Positions 1 through 10,248 of a stretch of 27,500 nucleotides of DNA are shown here, piece by piece. Within the stretch, counting starts at the first letter, position 1. Each line of letters begins with the position of its first letter. The translations under genes and the position numbers were made by a program. Origin of the DNA: Stramonita haemastoma (lineage: Eukaryota; Mollusca; Gastropoda; Neogastropoda; Muricidae); assembly GCA_030674155.1 (NCBI GenBank), contig CM060327.1, forward strand, positions 24,480,854 to 24,508,353, given 5' to 3'. The notes below the pieces were generated by a model. It was not told the DNA's origin. It made no database searches and worked only from the letters and a program-made list of their open reading frames with translations.

Positions 1-5
1 AAAAA

Positions 6-964
6 GTGCAGGGCCCGCGCGACATGGGCACATACAAACACGCGCGTGCGCACACACATGCACGGGCACATACACATCCCAAGAATAATGCACATTCGGA
101 GAAGAAGCGACAAGGGGACGGTTTGAGACCCCGCCTGCCCCGACTTCTGCACAGTTACAGAGCCCAGGGCAGCAAGAGAGTGCTCTACAATTTACAGACA
201 CTCTTTACTAACATCTTTGATATGGGTGGCGCCTTTTTGTGGCGACACGGTGGCTTCTAATAGGCCATCCTAGCTTGATTTTAAGCAAATCTGTCAGAAC
301 AAAAGGCACTAGGATGTACGGAACCTAACCTACAATTACAAATTAATAAAAATGATAACAACATAATCCACCACAAGACAGTGCAGGGCCCGCTTGACAT
401 GTGTACACTTAAAAAAAAAACGCACACAGAAACAACACACGCGCGCGCACGCATGCACGGGCACATAAACACCACCAAATAAAAGGCACATTCGGAGAAG
501 ATGGCGATAAAAGGCTGGTTTGAGACCCCTCCTACCCCAATGTCTGCACAGTTACAGAACCCACGACAGCAAGAGTACTCTATTATATACATACGCTCTT
601 TATCGTCATCTTTGATCATTATGGGTGGCACCTTTTTTGTGGCGACACGACAGCTTCCAAGAGATCCTCCTGGCTTGATTTTCAGCAAATCTGTCTGAAC
701 GAAAGGCATAACGTTGTTCGTGACATAACCTATTATAGCAAAATAATAAAAATGATGATAGATAATAATTATGATGGGCCCTAAGACAGTGCAGGGCCTG
801 TGCCACATGTCTACACTAAAAAACAACACACACACACACACCACACACACACAGACAGAAACACACGCGCACGCACGCATACATGGGCACATAAACACCA
901 CCAAGAAAAAGCACATTTTAGAGAAAGATGCATTAAAGGACTGGTTTGAGACCTCGCCTACCCC

Positions 965-965
<1 letters not shown>
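6..965 (+). repeat. Tandem array of a ~390-bp interspersed repeat, 2.5 copies
   Basis: Three head-to-tail copies begin with AGTGCAGGG at about 6, 381 and 788. Within each, the order is a CA-rich segment, CACATTCGGAGAAG, GTTTGAGACC, a block with TGCACAGTTACAGA, TTTGAT.ATGGGTGGC, TTGTGGCGACACG, GCAAATCTGTC, and an AATAATAAAAATGAT end. Copy 3 stops at about 965, where the following microsatellite takes over. The A/T-rich end suggests a retroposon tail, so the unit may be a retroposon or a LINE 3' part. A related copy lies at 22262-22605. No convincing coding frame runs through it. The family name is unknown to me. Confidence 0.8.
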
Positions 966-1236
<271 letters not shown>

Positions 1237-1261
1237 GTGCACATGCATACGAAATCTTGTG

Positions 1262-1320
1262 CATACTCTAGTCAAGTCAAAATCAAAGTCAAAAACACTT
1301 TAATCATTCCATGACGGGCA
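1262..1320 (-). mobile_element. Probable 3' tail of a retroposon with a TTGAC-type tail
   Basis: On the minus strand this reads GGAATGATTAAAGTG, then TTTTTGACTTTGATTTTGAC and TTGACTAGAG. An A/T-rich end running into repeats of a TTGAC-like 5- or 6-mer is a common form of LINE and SINE 3' termini. A second locus with AAAGTTTGACTGACTTGAC lies at 24836-24888 on the plus strand, which supports a shared family. The upstream body of the element is not recognised. Confidence 0.35.
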
Positions 1321-1454
1321 ATTACAATACTGACCGGCATATTGATACAAATAATTAAAGACACAAGATTTTTGTTCAAACATTGTAAGATAACTCCAAA
1401 TAAAAATATTACACTCACATATGCATGCACGACACGTAAGTGCGAGCACGCACG

Positions 1455-1670
1455 CGCACACACACACACACCACACCAATGTAGGAATACAATGCTATTA
1501 AGACCATTGGCTAGTAAAGACAAACTATCATTTACGCGCTCATGTACCCACGCACTCGCACGCATACACGTATGCACGCCCGCCCGCACACCCACACCTA
1601 TACACACACACACACCAGTAAATGCAATGTTATAAGACAATTGGCTAGAAAAGACATACGATCCTACAAA
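1455..1670 (+). repeat. ~145-bp tandem duplication with CA tracts
   Basis: Two copies share a CA tract, then ACC, then AATGCTATTAAGACCATTGG CTAG (first copy, near 1491) or AATGTTATAAGACAATTGG CTAG (second copy, near 1628), each followed by AAAGACA. The spacing is about 140-145 bp. The first copy sits at about 1455-1530 and the second at about 1603-1670. The DNA between is rich in CACGCA-like alternating purine-pyrimidine sequence. Confidence 0.7.
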
Positions 1671-2571
1671 CAATTCAAAAAATGAGTGAAGCCTTAAAGC
1701 CCAAAATAAGACATTTTATGAGCATATGTGCACTTATATACACTGACTATACACTCAAAACAGTGGCAATCAGGTAAGTAATTCAGAGATGTGTAAAAAT
1801 CAGGCAGTCATTATTATAAATTTATAATTCGGATGGGACAAAAGAATTTCTCTACACTTGCAAACACTCAGTCATACACATTTTAATTTTGATCTTCATT
1901 TGTATAACTTTTTAACAGGTTTTGACAATATTATCCAGTCAATCTGAATTTTAAAATTATTTTACTACAGCTGCCAGCGGGCTACTAAACCCTAACTTCA
2001 GCTTGTTTTTTGCCCAGTGCACTGACCAGCAGTGACAATGACCAACCCACTGACAAATATTTTGTTCGCTTGTCAATTCTCACACCACCATTTGACATAT
2101 CTCAGACCACAATAACGTGTTCATTCCAATCTACTTTTAAAACGCTCAAGTAACAAAAAAAATCTTAATTCTAGCCATGTTATATACAGCCAGAAAATGC
2201 AATACATCATCTTGTAAGTTTTAAAGAAGAGGGAGTTGTACAAAGCTTGTGTTTTTCTCACGAAAGTCAGTTGGGTAGTCAAGTTCCAAAGGTGTGTGCT
2301 CACCACTTGATTTCTTCACTTAAAAACAATATTTTGATCAATTTTTTATGTAGGGGTATTATGAAATACTGAAAAAACAGAAACAATGCTCGTTACCAAA
2401 CATTCATATTGTTGGTACTCTAAAAAAAAAAAAAGCAATATTTTTTTTAACTCATTCAGATGTACAAGTTTTGATTTTATCTCACATAATTATGATAAAA
2501 ATTGTTCAATTGCGTTGCAATCTTATCAATACCATGATACAGTTACAGTTCTAGAACAAGCTTCAAAAACA
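1671..2571. other. A/T-rich single-copy interval
   Basis: About 900 bp of A/T-rich sequence with short A and T runs. I see no repeat structure, no RNA gene and no reading frame with family-like protein content. It ends exactly where the first SINE head begins, so it is the left flank of the composite satellite and a possible record of the original insertion site. Confidence 0.5.
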
Positions 2572-2930
2572 TAGCCTAGGCTAGTGGTCAGAACATTGCA
2601 CTCGCAATTTGGACGACCCGGGTTCGATTCCAGTTCGAGGGGAATTTTCCCCTGGAGTTAACATTAGTGCCGACTCCACTCTTCCTAAAAGTCCTTCGGA
2701 TGAGAATATAAACCGAGGCCACTTGTGCTAACGCACACAGAACATTTTGCGCACACATTAAATCCTGTTCCGCTTTTTGTAAGAGTAGGCCACTGTGTGC
2801 CGGTGGGAACAGAATACAAGATTTACAAAACTGCACACACACGTGGAATGGATATAAAAAAAAAGCACACGATCGAGTGCTTACTCCATTATCCTCGATA
2901 TAAAAGAATAAATAAATAAATAAATAAATA
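2572..2930 (+). mobile_element. tRNA-derived SINE, copy 1 (most complete)
   Basis: The head carries a box A-like TAGGCTAGTGG (2577-2587) and a perfect box B GGTTCGATTCC (2621-2631), 33 bp apart, as in a tRNA-type RNA polymerase III promoter. The body carries GTCCTTCGGATGAGA and AAACCGAGG, which resemble a central domain shared by several metazoan SINE superfamilies (from memory; the superfamily is unassigned). The 3' end has AAAAAGCACACGATCGAGTG and CTTACTCCATTATCCTCG, then an (AATA)n tail to 2930. It is about 359 bp long. It is the only copy in the window with a perfect box B. A 4-bp duplication (CTAGGCTAG) perturbs its box A. Confidence 0.85.
2577..2631 (+). promoter_or_regulatory. Internal Pol III promoter, boxes A and B, of SINE copy 1
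   Basis: Box A consensus TRGCNNAGYGG is matched by TAGGCTAGTGG with one mismatch. Box B consensus GGTTCGANTCC is matched exactly by GGTTCGATTCC at 2621-2631. Orientation and spacing fit a tRNA-like type 2 promoter. Whether it is transcribed cannot be judged from sequence. Confidence 0.7.
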
Positions 2931-3784
2931 ACTGGGCATGAAGTAAAAATATCTTTTTGGTTTGTTTTTTTTGTAATGAAATGTACTAATAGAGGAAGGA
3001 AACCACTGATAATGCTTGCAACTAAAAAGCAAACAAATCCAACAACCCCCCCCCCCCCCTCAAACCAACCAAACTTAATAACATGCTACTGACAAATGTT
3101 TCCAATTCACCATTTCATGGGAGTAAAATCAATATCTGTCCTTTGGCAAAAAAGGTTTTCTTCTCCGAGAGTCGGTAAAGCAACACACGTGACAGGTTGT
3201 TAAAGTATACACAGAATTAAACAAAAAAGTAAATCGTTGCAATTTTAAAGTGACATTTCAATGCTTCCTCTCCCTCCATTTAAATTATTTTTTTTAAGTC
3301 CAATTTTGATAACAGCTGGAAATCCAGCAATTTTACAGAGACCTTTTTAAAACCGTACACGTCACATGAAACTTGATTTGCCATAATTTGAAAATAAATT
3401 TGGCAAGAAATAATTTCTGATTCCGATTCCTGCCTTTTTATCAAAGGCCACTACATGACTCGATTTCATTTTTGTAATGGTAATCGATTGGACAATTAAA
3501 AAAAAAGCCAAAACCAACAAGCCCCCCCCCCCCCCCCCCCACAGGCACATATAAGTACTAGACTATAGCATATAATCTTTCAGATACATTCATTGTTTAT
3601 CAGCTGTATTGGTGTAAAATCTGTCATCAATCTCCTAGTAGAAAATCAATACACAGATCTGCCACCAATACACAATAATGTCTTTTCAAAACAAAGGCAA
3701 GCACAGAACCGGGTCCCTCTTTACATTACATTGGATACAGTTCCAAAAACAAAACAAAAAAAAGGAAAAGAAAAAGAAATAAAG
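2931..3784 (+). repeat. Satellite spacer, unit 1
   Basis: Non-coding spacer between SINE copies 1 and 2. It contains C-runs at 3046-3059 and 3522-3540, and a hairpin TTGCCA...TGGCAA at 3378-3406. Its first half (AAACAAATCCAACAACC before the C-run) matches unit 4 rather than units 3, 5 and 6. The end is an A-rich GAAAAAGAAATAAAGGCAC stretch. Confidence 0.8.
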
Positions 3785-3951
3785 GCACATGTTAAATCCT
3801 GTTCCGCTTTTTGTAAGAGTAGGCCATTATGTGCCGGTGGGAACAAATGACAAGATTTGCAAAACTGCATACACACGTGGACTAGATATAAAAACAACAA
3901 CAACACGGAGTGCTTACTCCATTATCCTAGATATAAAAGAATAAATAAATA
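3785..3951 (+). mobile_element. SINE copy 2, 5'-truncated
   Basis: The head and central domain are missing. The spacer end GGCAC joins directly to ATGTTAAATCCTGTTCCGC. In intact units GGCAC is followed by TTTCTC...SINE head...GCACACATTAAATC. A deletion between two GCAC copies would explain the junction and the short unit length. The 3' end (CTCCATTATCCTAG, AAATAAAT tail) is present, but the AGCAC arm of the hairpin has become an AAC run. Confidence 0.85.
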
Positions 3952-4837
3952 ACTGGGCATGAAGCAAAAAGTTGTTTTTTGGCTTTGTTTTTTGTGATGA
4001 AGTGTACTAATACAGGAAGGAGACCACTGATAATGCTTGCAACTAAAACCCCCCCCCAAAAAAAAACAAACAACCACCACCCAACAACAACAAAAACCCC
4101 AAACCAACCAAACTTAACATGCTACTGACAAATGTTTCTAATTTACCATTTCATGGGAGTAAAATCAATATCTGTCCTTTGGCAAAAAAGGTTTTCTTCT
4201 CCGAGAATCGATAAAGCAACAAACGTGACAGGTTGTTAAAGTATACACAGAATTTTAAAAAAAAATCAAAACACTGCAATTTTAAAGTGACATTTCAATG
4301 CTTCCTCTCCCTCCATTTAATTTATTTTTTTAAAGTCCAGTTTCGATAACAGCTGCAAATCCAGCAATTTTACGGAGATCTTTTTAAAACAATACACAGA
4401 ATTTGATTTGCCATAATTTGAAAATAAATTTGGCAATGAATAATTTCTGATTCTGATTCCTGTCTTTATCAAAGGCGTCTACATGATTAGATTTCATTTT
4501 TGTAATGGTATTCGATTGGACAATTAAAAAAAAGCCCAAACCAACAAGCCCCTCCCCCCCCCCCCACACACATATAACAGAGTACTAGACCATAGCATAT
4601 AATCTTTCAGATACATTCATTGTTTATCAGCTGTATGTGTAAAATCTGTCATCAATCTCCTAGCGGAAGATCAATACACAGATCTGCCACCAATACATAC
4701 TAACGTCTTTTCAATACAAAGGCAAGCATAGAACCTGGTCCCTTTTTATATTACATTGGATACAGTTCCAAAAACACAAAAAAAAGGAAAAGAAAAAGAA
4801 ATAAAGGCACTTTCTCACACACAGTACTCCACACACA
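3952..4837 (+). repeat. Satellite spacer, unit 2
   Basis: Same landmarks as the other spacers, but the most divergent: ACAGGAAGGAGACC instead of AGAGGAAGGAAACC, a 9-C run at 4049-4057, and an interrupted C-run near 4551-4565. The 3' part carries GGTATTCGATTGG where units 1, 3 and 4 have GGTAATCGATTGG. Confidence 0.8.
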
Positions 4838-5170
4838 GGGACGGGATAGCCTAGTGGTCAGAACATTGCACTTGCAATTTGACAACCTGATTCCTGTTGA
4901 AGGGATTTTTCCCCTGGAGTTATCAGTGCTGACTCCACTTTCCCCAAAAGTCCTTCGGATGAGACTGTAAACCGAGGCTCGTATGCGAACGCACACAGAA
5001 CATTTCGTGCACACATTAAATCCTGTTCCGCTTTTTGTAAGAGTAGGCCATTATGTGCCTGTGGGAACAGATGACAAGATTTACAAAACAGCATTCACAC
5101 GTAAACTGGATAAAAAAAAAAAGCACACGAGTGCTTATTCCATTATCCTCGATATAAAATAAATAAATTA
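4838..5170 (+). mobile_element. SINE copy 3 (box B degraded)
   Basis: Box A TAGCCTAGTGG at 4847-4857 matches the consensus exactly. The box B position reads ACCTGATTCCTG, so the GGTTCGA core is lost. TCCTTCGGATGAGACTG and AAACCGAGG are present. The 3' hairpin AGCAC-ACGA-GTGCT and a short AAATAAAT tail follow. The box B lesion is shared with copies 4-6. Confidence 0.9.
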
Positions 5171-6087
5171 ACTGGGCATGAAGCAAAAAGTTCTTTTTGG
5201 TTTGTTTTTTTTGTTATGAAGTGTACTAATAGAGGAAGGAAACCACTGATAATGCTTGCAACTAAAAAGCAAAAAGAAAAAAAACAAACAAAAAAACCCC
5301 AAACCCAACAACAACAAACCCCCAAATCAACCGAACTTAACATGCTACTGACGATGATGTTTCCAATTTACCATGTCATGGGAGTAAAATCAATATCTGT
5401 CATTCTTCATTGGCAAAAAAGGTTATCTTCTTCCAGAATGGGTAAACCAACAAACGTGACAGGTTGTTAAAGTATACACAGAATTAAACAAAAAATTAAA
5501 TCGTTGCAATTTTAAAGTGACATTTCAATGCTTCCTCTCCCTCCATTTAAATTATTTTTTTAAAGTCCAATTTTGATAACAGCTGGAAATCCAGCAATTT
5601 TACAGAGATCTTTTTAAAACCGTACACGTCACATGAAACTTGATTTGCCATAATTTGAAAATAAATTTGGCAATAAATAATTTCCGATTCCGATTCCTGT
5701 CTTTTTATCAAAGGCCACTACATGACTCGATTTCATTTTTGTAATGGTAATCGATTGGACAATAAAAAAAAAAAAGCCCAAACCAACAAGCCCCCCCCCC
5801 CCCCCCCCCCCCCCCCCACACATATAACAGAGTACTAGACTATAGCATATAATCTTTCAGATACATTCATTGTTTATCAGCTGTATGTGTAAAATCTGTC
5901 ATCAATCTCCTAGCGGAAGATCAATACACAGATCTGCCACCAATACACACTAACGTCTTTTTAATATAAAGGCAAGCATAGAACCTGGTCCCTTTTTTAT
6001 ATTACATTGGATACAGTTCCAAAAACACAAAAAAAGGAAAAGAAAAAGAAATAAAGGCACTTTCTCACACACAGTACTCCACACACA
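5171..6087 (+). repeat. Satellite spacer, unit 3
   Basis: Non-coding spacer whose first half is the AAAAAGCAAAAAGAAA / CCGAACTTAACATGCTACTG variant shared with units 5 and 6. Its second half carries CGTACACGTCACATG, shared with units 1 and 4, and a 27-base C-run at 5791-5817, the longest in the array. Confidence 0.8.
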
Positions 6088-6406
6088 GGGACGGGATAGC
6101 CTAGTGGTCAGAACATTGCACTGGCAATTTGACAACCTGATTCCTGTTGAAGGGATTTTTCCCCTGGAGTTATCAGTGCTGACTCCACTTTCCCCAAAAG
6201 TCCTTCGGATGAGACTGTAAACCGAGGCTTGCGTGCGAACGCACGCAGAACATTTTGCGCACACGTTAAATCCTGTTCCGCTTTTTCTAAGAGTAGGCCA
6301 TTATGTGCAGATGACAAAATTAACAAAACTGCATTCACACGTGGAGTAGATATAAAAAAGCACGGGAGTGCTTACTCCATTATCCTCGATATAAAAAAAT
6401 AAATAA
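6088..6406 (+). mobile_element. SINE copy 4
   Basis: Box A TAGCCTAGTGG at 6097-6107 is intact and box B is degraded as in copy 3. A short deletion after ATTATGTGC removes CCGGTGGGAAC, so the 7-bp CTGTTCC/GGAACAG pairing seen in other copies is lost. The 3' hairpin is kept as AGCAC-GGGA-GTGCT, with a changed loop and an unchanged stem. Confidence 0.9.
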
Positions 6407-7285
6407 CTGGGCATGAAGCGAAAAGTTCTTTTTAGTTTTGTTTTTTTGTAATGAAGTGTACTAATAGAGGAAGGAAACCACTGATAATGATTGCAACTAA
6501 AAAGCAAACAAATCCAACAACCCCCCCCCCCCCCCTTAAACCAACCAAACTTAACATGCTACTGACAAACGTTTCCAATTCACCATTTCATGGGAGTAAA
6601 ATCAATATCTGTCCTTTGGCAAAAAAGGTTTTCTTCTCCGAGAATCGGTAAAGCAACACACGTGACAGGTTGTTACAGTATACACAGAATTAAACAAAAA
6701 ATTAAATCGTTGCAGTTTTAAAGTGACATTTCAATGCTTCCTCTCCCTCCATTTAAATTATTTTTTTAAAGTCCAATTTTGATAATAGCTGGAAATCCAG
6801 CAATTTTACAGAGATCTTTTTAAAACCGTACACGTCACATGAAACTTGATTTGCCATAATTTGAAAATAAATTTGGCAATAAATAATTTCAGATTCCGAT
6901 TCCTGCCTTTTTATCAAAGGCCACTACATGACTCGATTTCATTTTTGTAATGGTAATCGATTGGACAATAAAAAAAAAAAGCCAAAACCAACAAGCCCCC
7001 CCCCCCCCCCCCACAGGCACATATAACAGAGTACTAGACTATAGCATATAATCTTTCAGATACATTCATTGTTTATCAGCTGTATGTGTAAAATCTGTCA
7101 TCAATCTCCTAGCGGAAGATCAATACACAGATCTGCCACCAATACACACTAACGTCTTTTTAATATAAAGGCAAGCATAGAACCTGGTCCCTTTTTATAT
7201 TACATTGGATACAGTTCCAAAAACACTAAAAAAGTTAAAGAAAAAGAAATAAAGGCACTTTCTCCCACACAGTACTCCACACACA
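6407..7285 (+). repeat. Satellite spacer, unit 4
   Basis: Spacer with C-runs at 6521-6535 and 6996-7012. Its first half is the unit-1-like variant. After the first C-run it still resembles units 1 and 3, including CACGTCACATGAAACTTG. It lies between units of the other first-half type, so the array is not a simple gradient. Confidence 0.8.
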
Positions 7286-7618
7286 GGGACGGGATAGCCT
7301 AGTGGTCAGAACATTGCACTTGCAATTTGACAACCTGATTCCTGTTGAAGGGATTTTTCCCCTGGAGTTATCAGTGCTGACTCCACTTTCCCCAAAAGTC
7401 CTTCGAATGAGACTATAAACCGAGGCTCGTATGCGAACGCACACAGAACATTTCGTGAAAACATTAAATCCTGTTCCGCTTTTTGTAAGAGTAGGCCATT
7501 ATGTGCCTGTGGGAACAGATGACAAGATTTACAAAACTGCATTCACACGTAAACTGGATATAAAAAAAAGCACACGAGTGCTTATTCCATTATCCTCGAT
7601 ATAAAATAAATAAATTAA
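7286..7618 (+). mobile_element. SINE copy 5
   Basis: Box A TAGCCTAGTGG at 7295-7305 is intact and box B carries the shared lesion. The body has CCTTCGAATGAGAC (one change from CGGATG). The 3' hairpin AGCAC-ACGA-GTGCT and an ATAAATAAAT tail are present. Confidence 0.9.
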
Positions 7619-8512
7619 CTGGGCATGAAGCAAAAAGTTCTTTTTGGTTTGTTTTTTTGTTATGAAGTGTACTAATAGAGGAAGGAAACCACTGATAATG
7701 CTTGCAACTAAAAAGCAAAAAGAAAAAACAAAAAAAACCCCAAAACCCAACAACAACAACAAAACCCCAAATCAACCGAACTTAACATGCTACTGACGAC
7801 GATGTTCCCGATTTACCATTTCATGGGAGTAAAATCAATGTCTGTCTTTCTTCACTGGCAAAACAGGTTTTCTTCTTCCAGAATGGGTAAACCAACAAAC
7901 GTGACAGGTTGTTACAGTATACACAGAATTTAAAAAAAAATCAAATCATTGCAATTTTAAAGCGACATTTCAATGCTTCCTCTCCATCCATTTAAATTAT
8001 TTTTTTAAAGTCCAGTTTTGATAACAGCTGCAAATCCAGCAATTTTACAGAGATCTTTTTAAAACCATACACAGAGAACTCGATTTGCCATAATCTGAAA
8101 ATAAATTTGGCAAAAAATAATTTCCGATTCCGATTCCTGTCTTTTTATCAAAGGCCACTACATGACTAGATTCATTTTTGTAATGGTACATGATTCGACA
8201 ATTAAAAAAGAAAAAGCCAAAACAATCAAGCCCCTCACACAGGCACATATAACAGAGTACTAGACCATAGCATATAATCTTTCAGATACATTCATTGTTG
8301 ATCAGCTGTATTGGTGTAAAATCTGTCATCAATCTCCTAGCGGAAGATCAATACACAGATCTGCCACCAATACACACTAACGTCTTTTTAATATAAAGGC
8401 AAGCATAGAACCTGGTCCCTTTTTATATTACATTGGATACAGTTCCAAAAACACTAAAAAAGGAAAAGAAAAAGAAATAAAGGCACTTTCTCCACACAGT
8501 ACTCCACACACA
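7619..8512 (+). repeat. Satellite spacer, unit 5
   Basis: Spacer whose 3' half has GGTACATGATTCGAC and AAAAAAGAAAAAGCC, and the C-run is broken to GCCCCTCACACAGG. These variants are shared with unit 6 only. The CACGTCACATG segment is replaced by CACAGAGAAC, as in unit 2 and close to unit 7. Confidence 0.8.
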
Positions 8513-8841
8513 GGACGGGATAGCCTAGTGGTCAGAACATTGCACTTGCAATTTGACAACCTGATTCCTGTTGAAGGGATTTTTCCCCTGGAGTTATCAG
8601 TGCTGACTCCACTTCCCCAAAAGTCCTTCGGATGAGACTGTAAACCGAGGCTCGTATGCGAACGCACACAGAACATTTCGTGCACACATTAAATCCTGTT
8701 CCGCTTTTTGTAAGAGTAGGCCATTATGTGCTGTGGGAACAGATGACAAGATTTACAAAACAGCATTCACACGTAAACTGGATAAAAAAAAAAGCACACG
8801 AGTGCTTATTCCATTATCCTCGATATAAAATAAATAAATTA
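8513..8841 (+). mobile_element. SINE copy 6
   Basis: Box A TAGCCTAGTGG at 8521-8531 is intact and box B carries the same lesion as copies 3-5. The central GTCCTTCGGATGAGAC, the 3' hairpin AGCAC-ACGA-GTGCT and the ATAAATAAAT tail are all present. Confidence 0.9.
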
Positions 8842-9732
8842 ACTGGGCATGAAGCAAAAAGTTCTTTTTAGTTTTGTTTTTTTGTTATGAAGTGTACTAA
8901 TAGAGGAAGGAAACCACTGATAATGCTTGCAACTAAAAAGCAAAAAGAAAAACAACAACAAAAAAAACCCCAAACCCAACAACAACAAACCCCCAAATCA
9001 ACCGAACTTAACATGCTACTGACGATGATGTTTCCAATTTACCATGTCATGGGAGTAAAATCAATATCTGTCCTTTGGCAAAAAAGGTTTTTTCTCCAGA
9101 ATCGGTAAAGCAACAAACGTGACAGGTTGTTAAAGTATACACAGAATTAACAAAAAATCAAAACATTGCAATTTTAAAGTGTTATTTCAATGCTTCCTCT
9201 CCCTCATTTAATTTTTTGTTTTTAAAGTCCAGTTTTGATAACAGCTGCAAATCCAGCAATTTTACAGAGATCTTTTTAAAACCATACACGTCACATGAAA
9301 CTTGACTTTCCATAATTTGAAAATAAATTTGGCAAAAAATAATTTCCGATTCCGATTCCTGTCTTTTTATCAAAGGCCACTACATGACTAGATTCATTTT
9401 TGTAATGGTACATGATTCGACAATTAAAAAAGAAAAAGCCAAAACAATCAAGCCCCTCACACAGGCACATATAACAGAGTACTAGACTATGGCATATAAT
9501 CTTTCAGATACATTCATTTTTCATCAGCTGTATTGGTGTAAAATCTGTTATCAATCTCCTAGCGGAAGATCAATACACAGATCTGCCACCAATACACACT
9601 GATGTCTTTTCAATACAAAGGCAAGCATAGAACCTGGTCCTTTTTATATTACATTGGATACCATTCCAAAAACAAAAAAAAGGAAAAAAAAAGAAATAAA
9701 GGCACTTTCTCCCACATAATAATCCATACAGG
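8842..9732 (+). repeat. Satellite spacer, unit 6
   Basis: Spacer with the unit-3/5 first half, a middle segment CACGTCACATGAAACTTG as in units 1, 3 and 4, then the unit-5-type end (GGTACATGATTCGAC, GCCCCTCACACAGG). It is therefore a visible mosaic. The left arm of the spacer hairpin is damaged here (TTCCA for TTGCCA). Confidence 0.8.
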
Positions 9733-10248
9733 GGGACGGGATAGCCTAGTGGTCAGAACATTGCACTGGCAATTTGATGACCCCATTCGATTCCCATTTT
9801 TTACCATTTCATGGGAGTAAAATCAACTGCCATTCTTCTTTGGCAAAAAAAGTTTTCTTCTTCGAGAATTGGTAAAACAAAGGTGAAAGGTTGTTAAAGT
9901 ATACACAGAATTAAATAAAATCAAAACATTGCAATTTTAAAGTGACAGTTCAATGCTTCCTCTCCCTCCATTTAATTTTTTTTAAGTCCAGTTTTGATAA
10001 CAGCTGCAAATCCAGCAATTTTACAGAGATATTTTAAAAACATACACACAGAACGGGATTTGCCATAATTTGGAAATATATTTGGCATTAACTAATTTCT
10101 GATTCTGATTCCTGCCTTTTTATCAAAGGCCTCTACATGACTAGATTTCATTTTTGTAATGGTGTTCGATTCGATGATTAAAAAAAAGCGCAAACCAGCA
10201 AGCTTATTCTATTATCCTCGGTATAAAAATAAATAAAGAAAAAATAAA
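9733..10248 (+). repeat. Unit 7: SINE head, partial spacer and SINE tail fused by deletions
   Basis: The SINE head (box A 9742-9752, near-intact box B CATTCGATTCC 9784-9794) runs only to about 9796. It then joins the spacer at ACCATTTCATGGGAG. The spacer runs to CAAACCAGCAAGC near 10202 and joins a SINE 3' end, TTATTCTATTATCCTCGG with an AAATAAA tail. Two deletions, of the SINE body and of the spacer end plus the next SINE head, explain this. It marks the right edge of the array. Confidence 0.85.

Larger units (their letters stand above)
2572..10248 (+). repeat. Composite satellite: seven tandem units, each SINE plus ~890-bp spacer
   Basis: Units begin near 2572, 3785, 4838, 6088, 7286, 8513 and 9733. 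Lengths are about 1213, 1053, 1250, 1198, 1227, 1220 and 516 bp. The landmark AGAGGAAGGAAACCACTG recurs at 2991, 4012 (one change), 5231, 6466, 7677 and 8902. GATCTGCCACCAATACA recurs in units 1-6. Each unit runs SINE, ACTGGGCATGAAG, first C/A-rich tract, ACCATTTCATGGGAG, GTGACAGGTTGTTA, TGCTTCCTCTCC, a hairpin, a poly-C tract, CTTTCAGATACATTCATT, GGCAAGCA.AGAACC, A-rich stretch, next SINE. Unit 2 lacks the SINE head; unit 7 has two internal deletions. There is no conserved open frame, so the unit is non-coding. Confidence 0.95.

Noticed and set aside
2577..2650. A functional tRNA gene at the SINE head
   Set aside because: Boxes A and B are present, but no cloverleaf with an acceptor stem and anticodon arm could be built. 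The unit continues as a SINE body with a tail.
4751..8685. Similar short minus-strand frames in every satellite unit (containing LIRRTFGESG- and RGKIPSTGIR-like peptides)
   Set aside because: They lie across the SINE body in antisense, recur only because the unit recurs, are disrupted by indels in several copies, and show no known domain.
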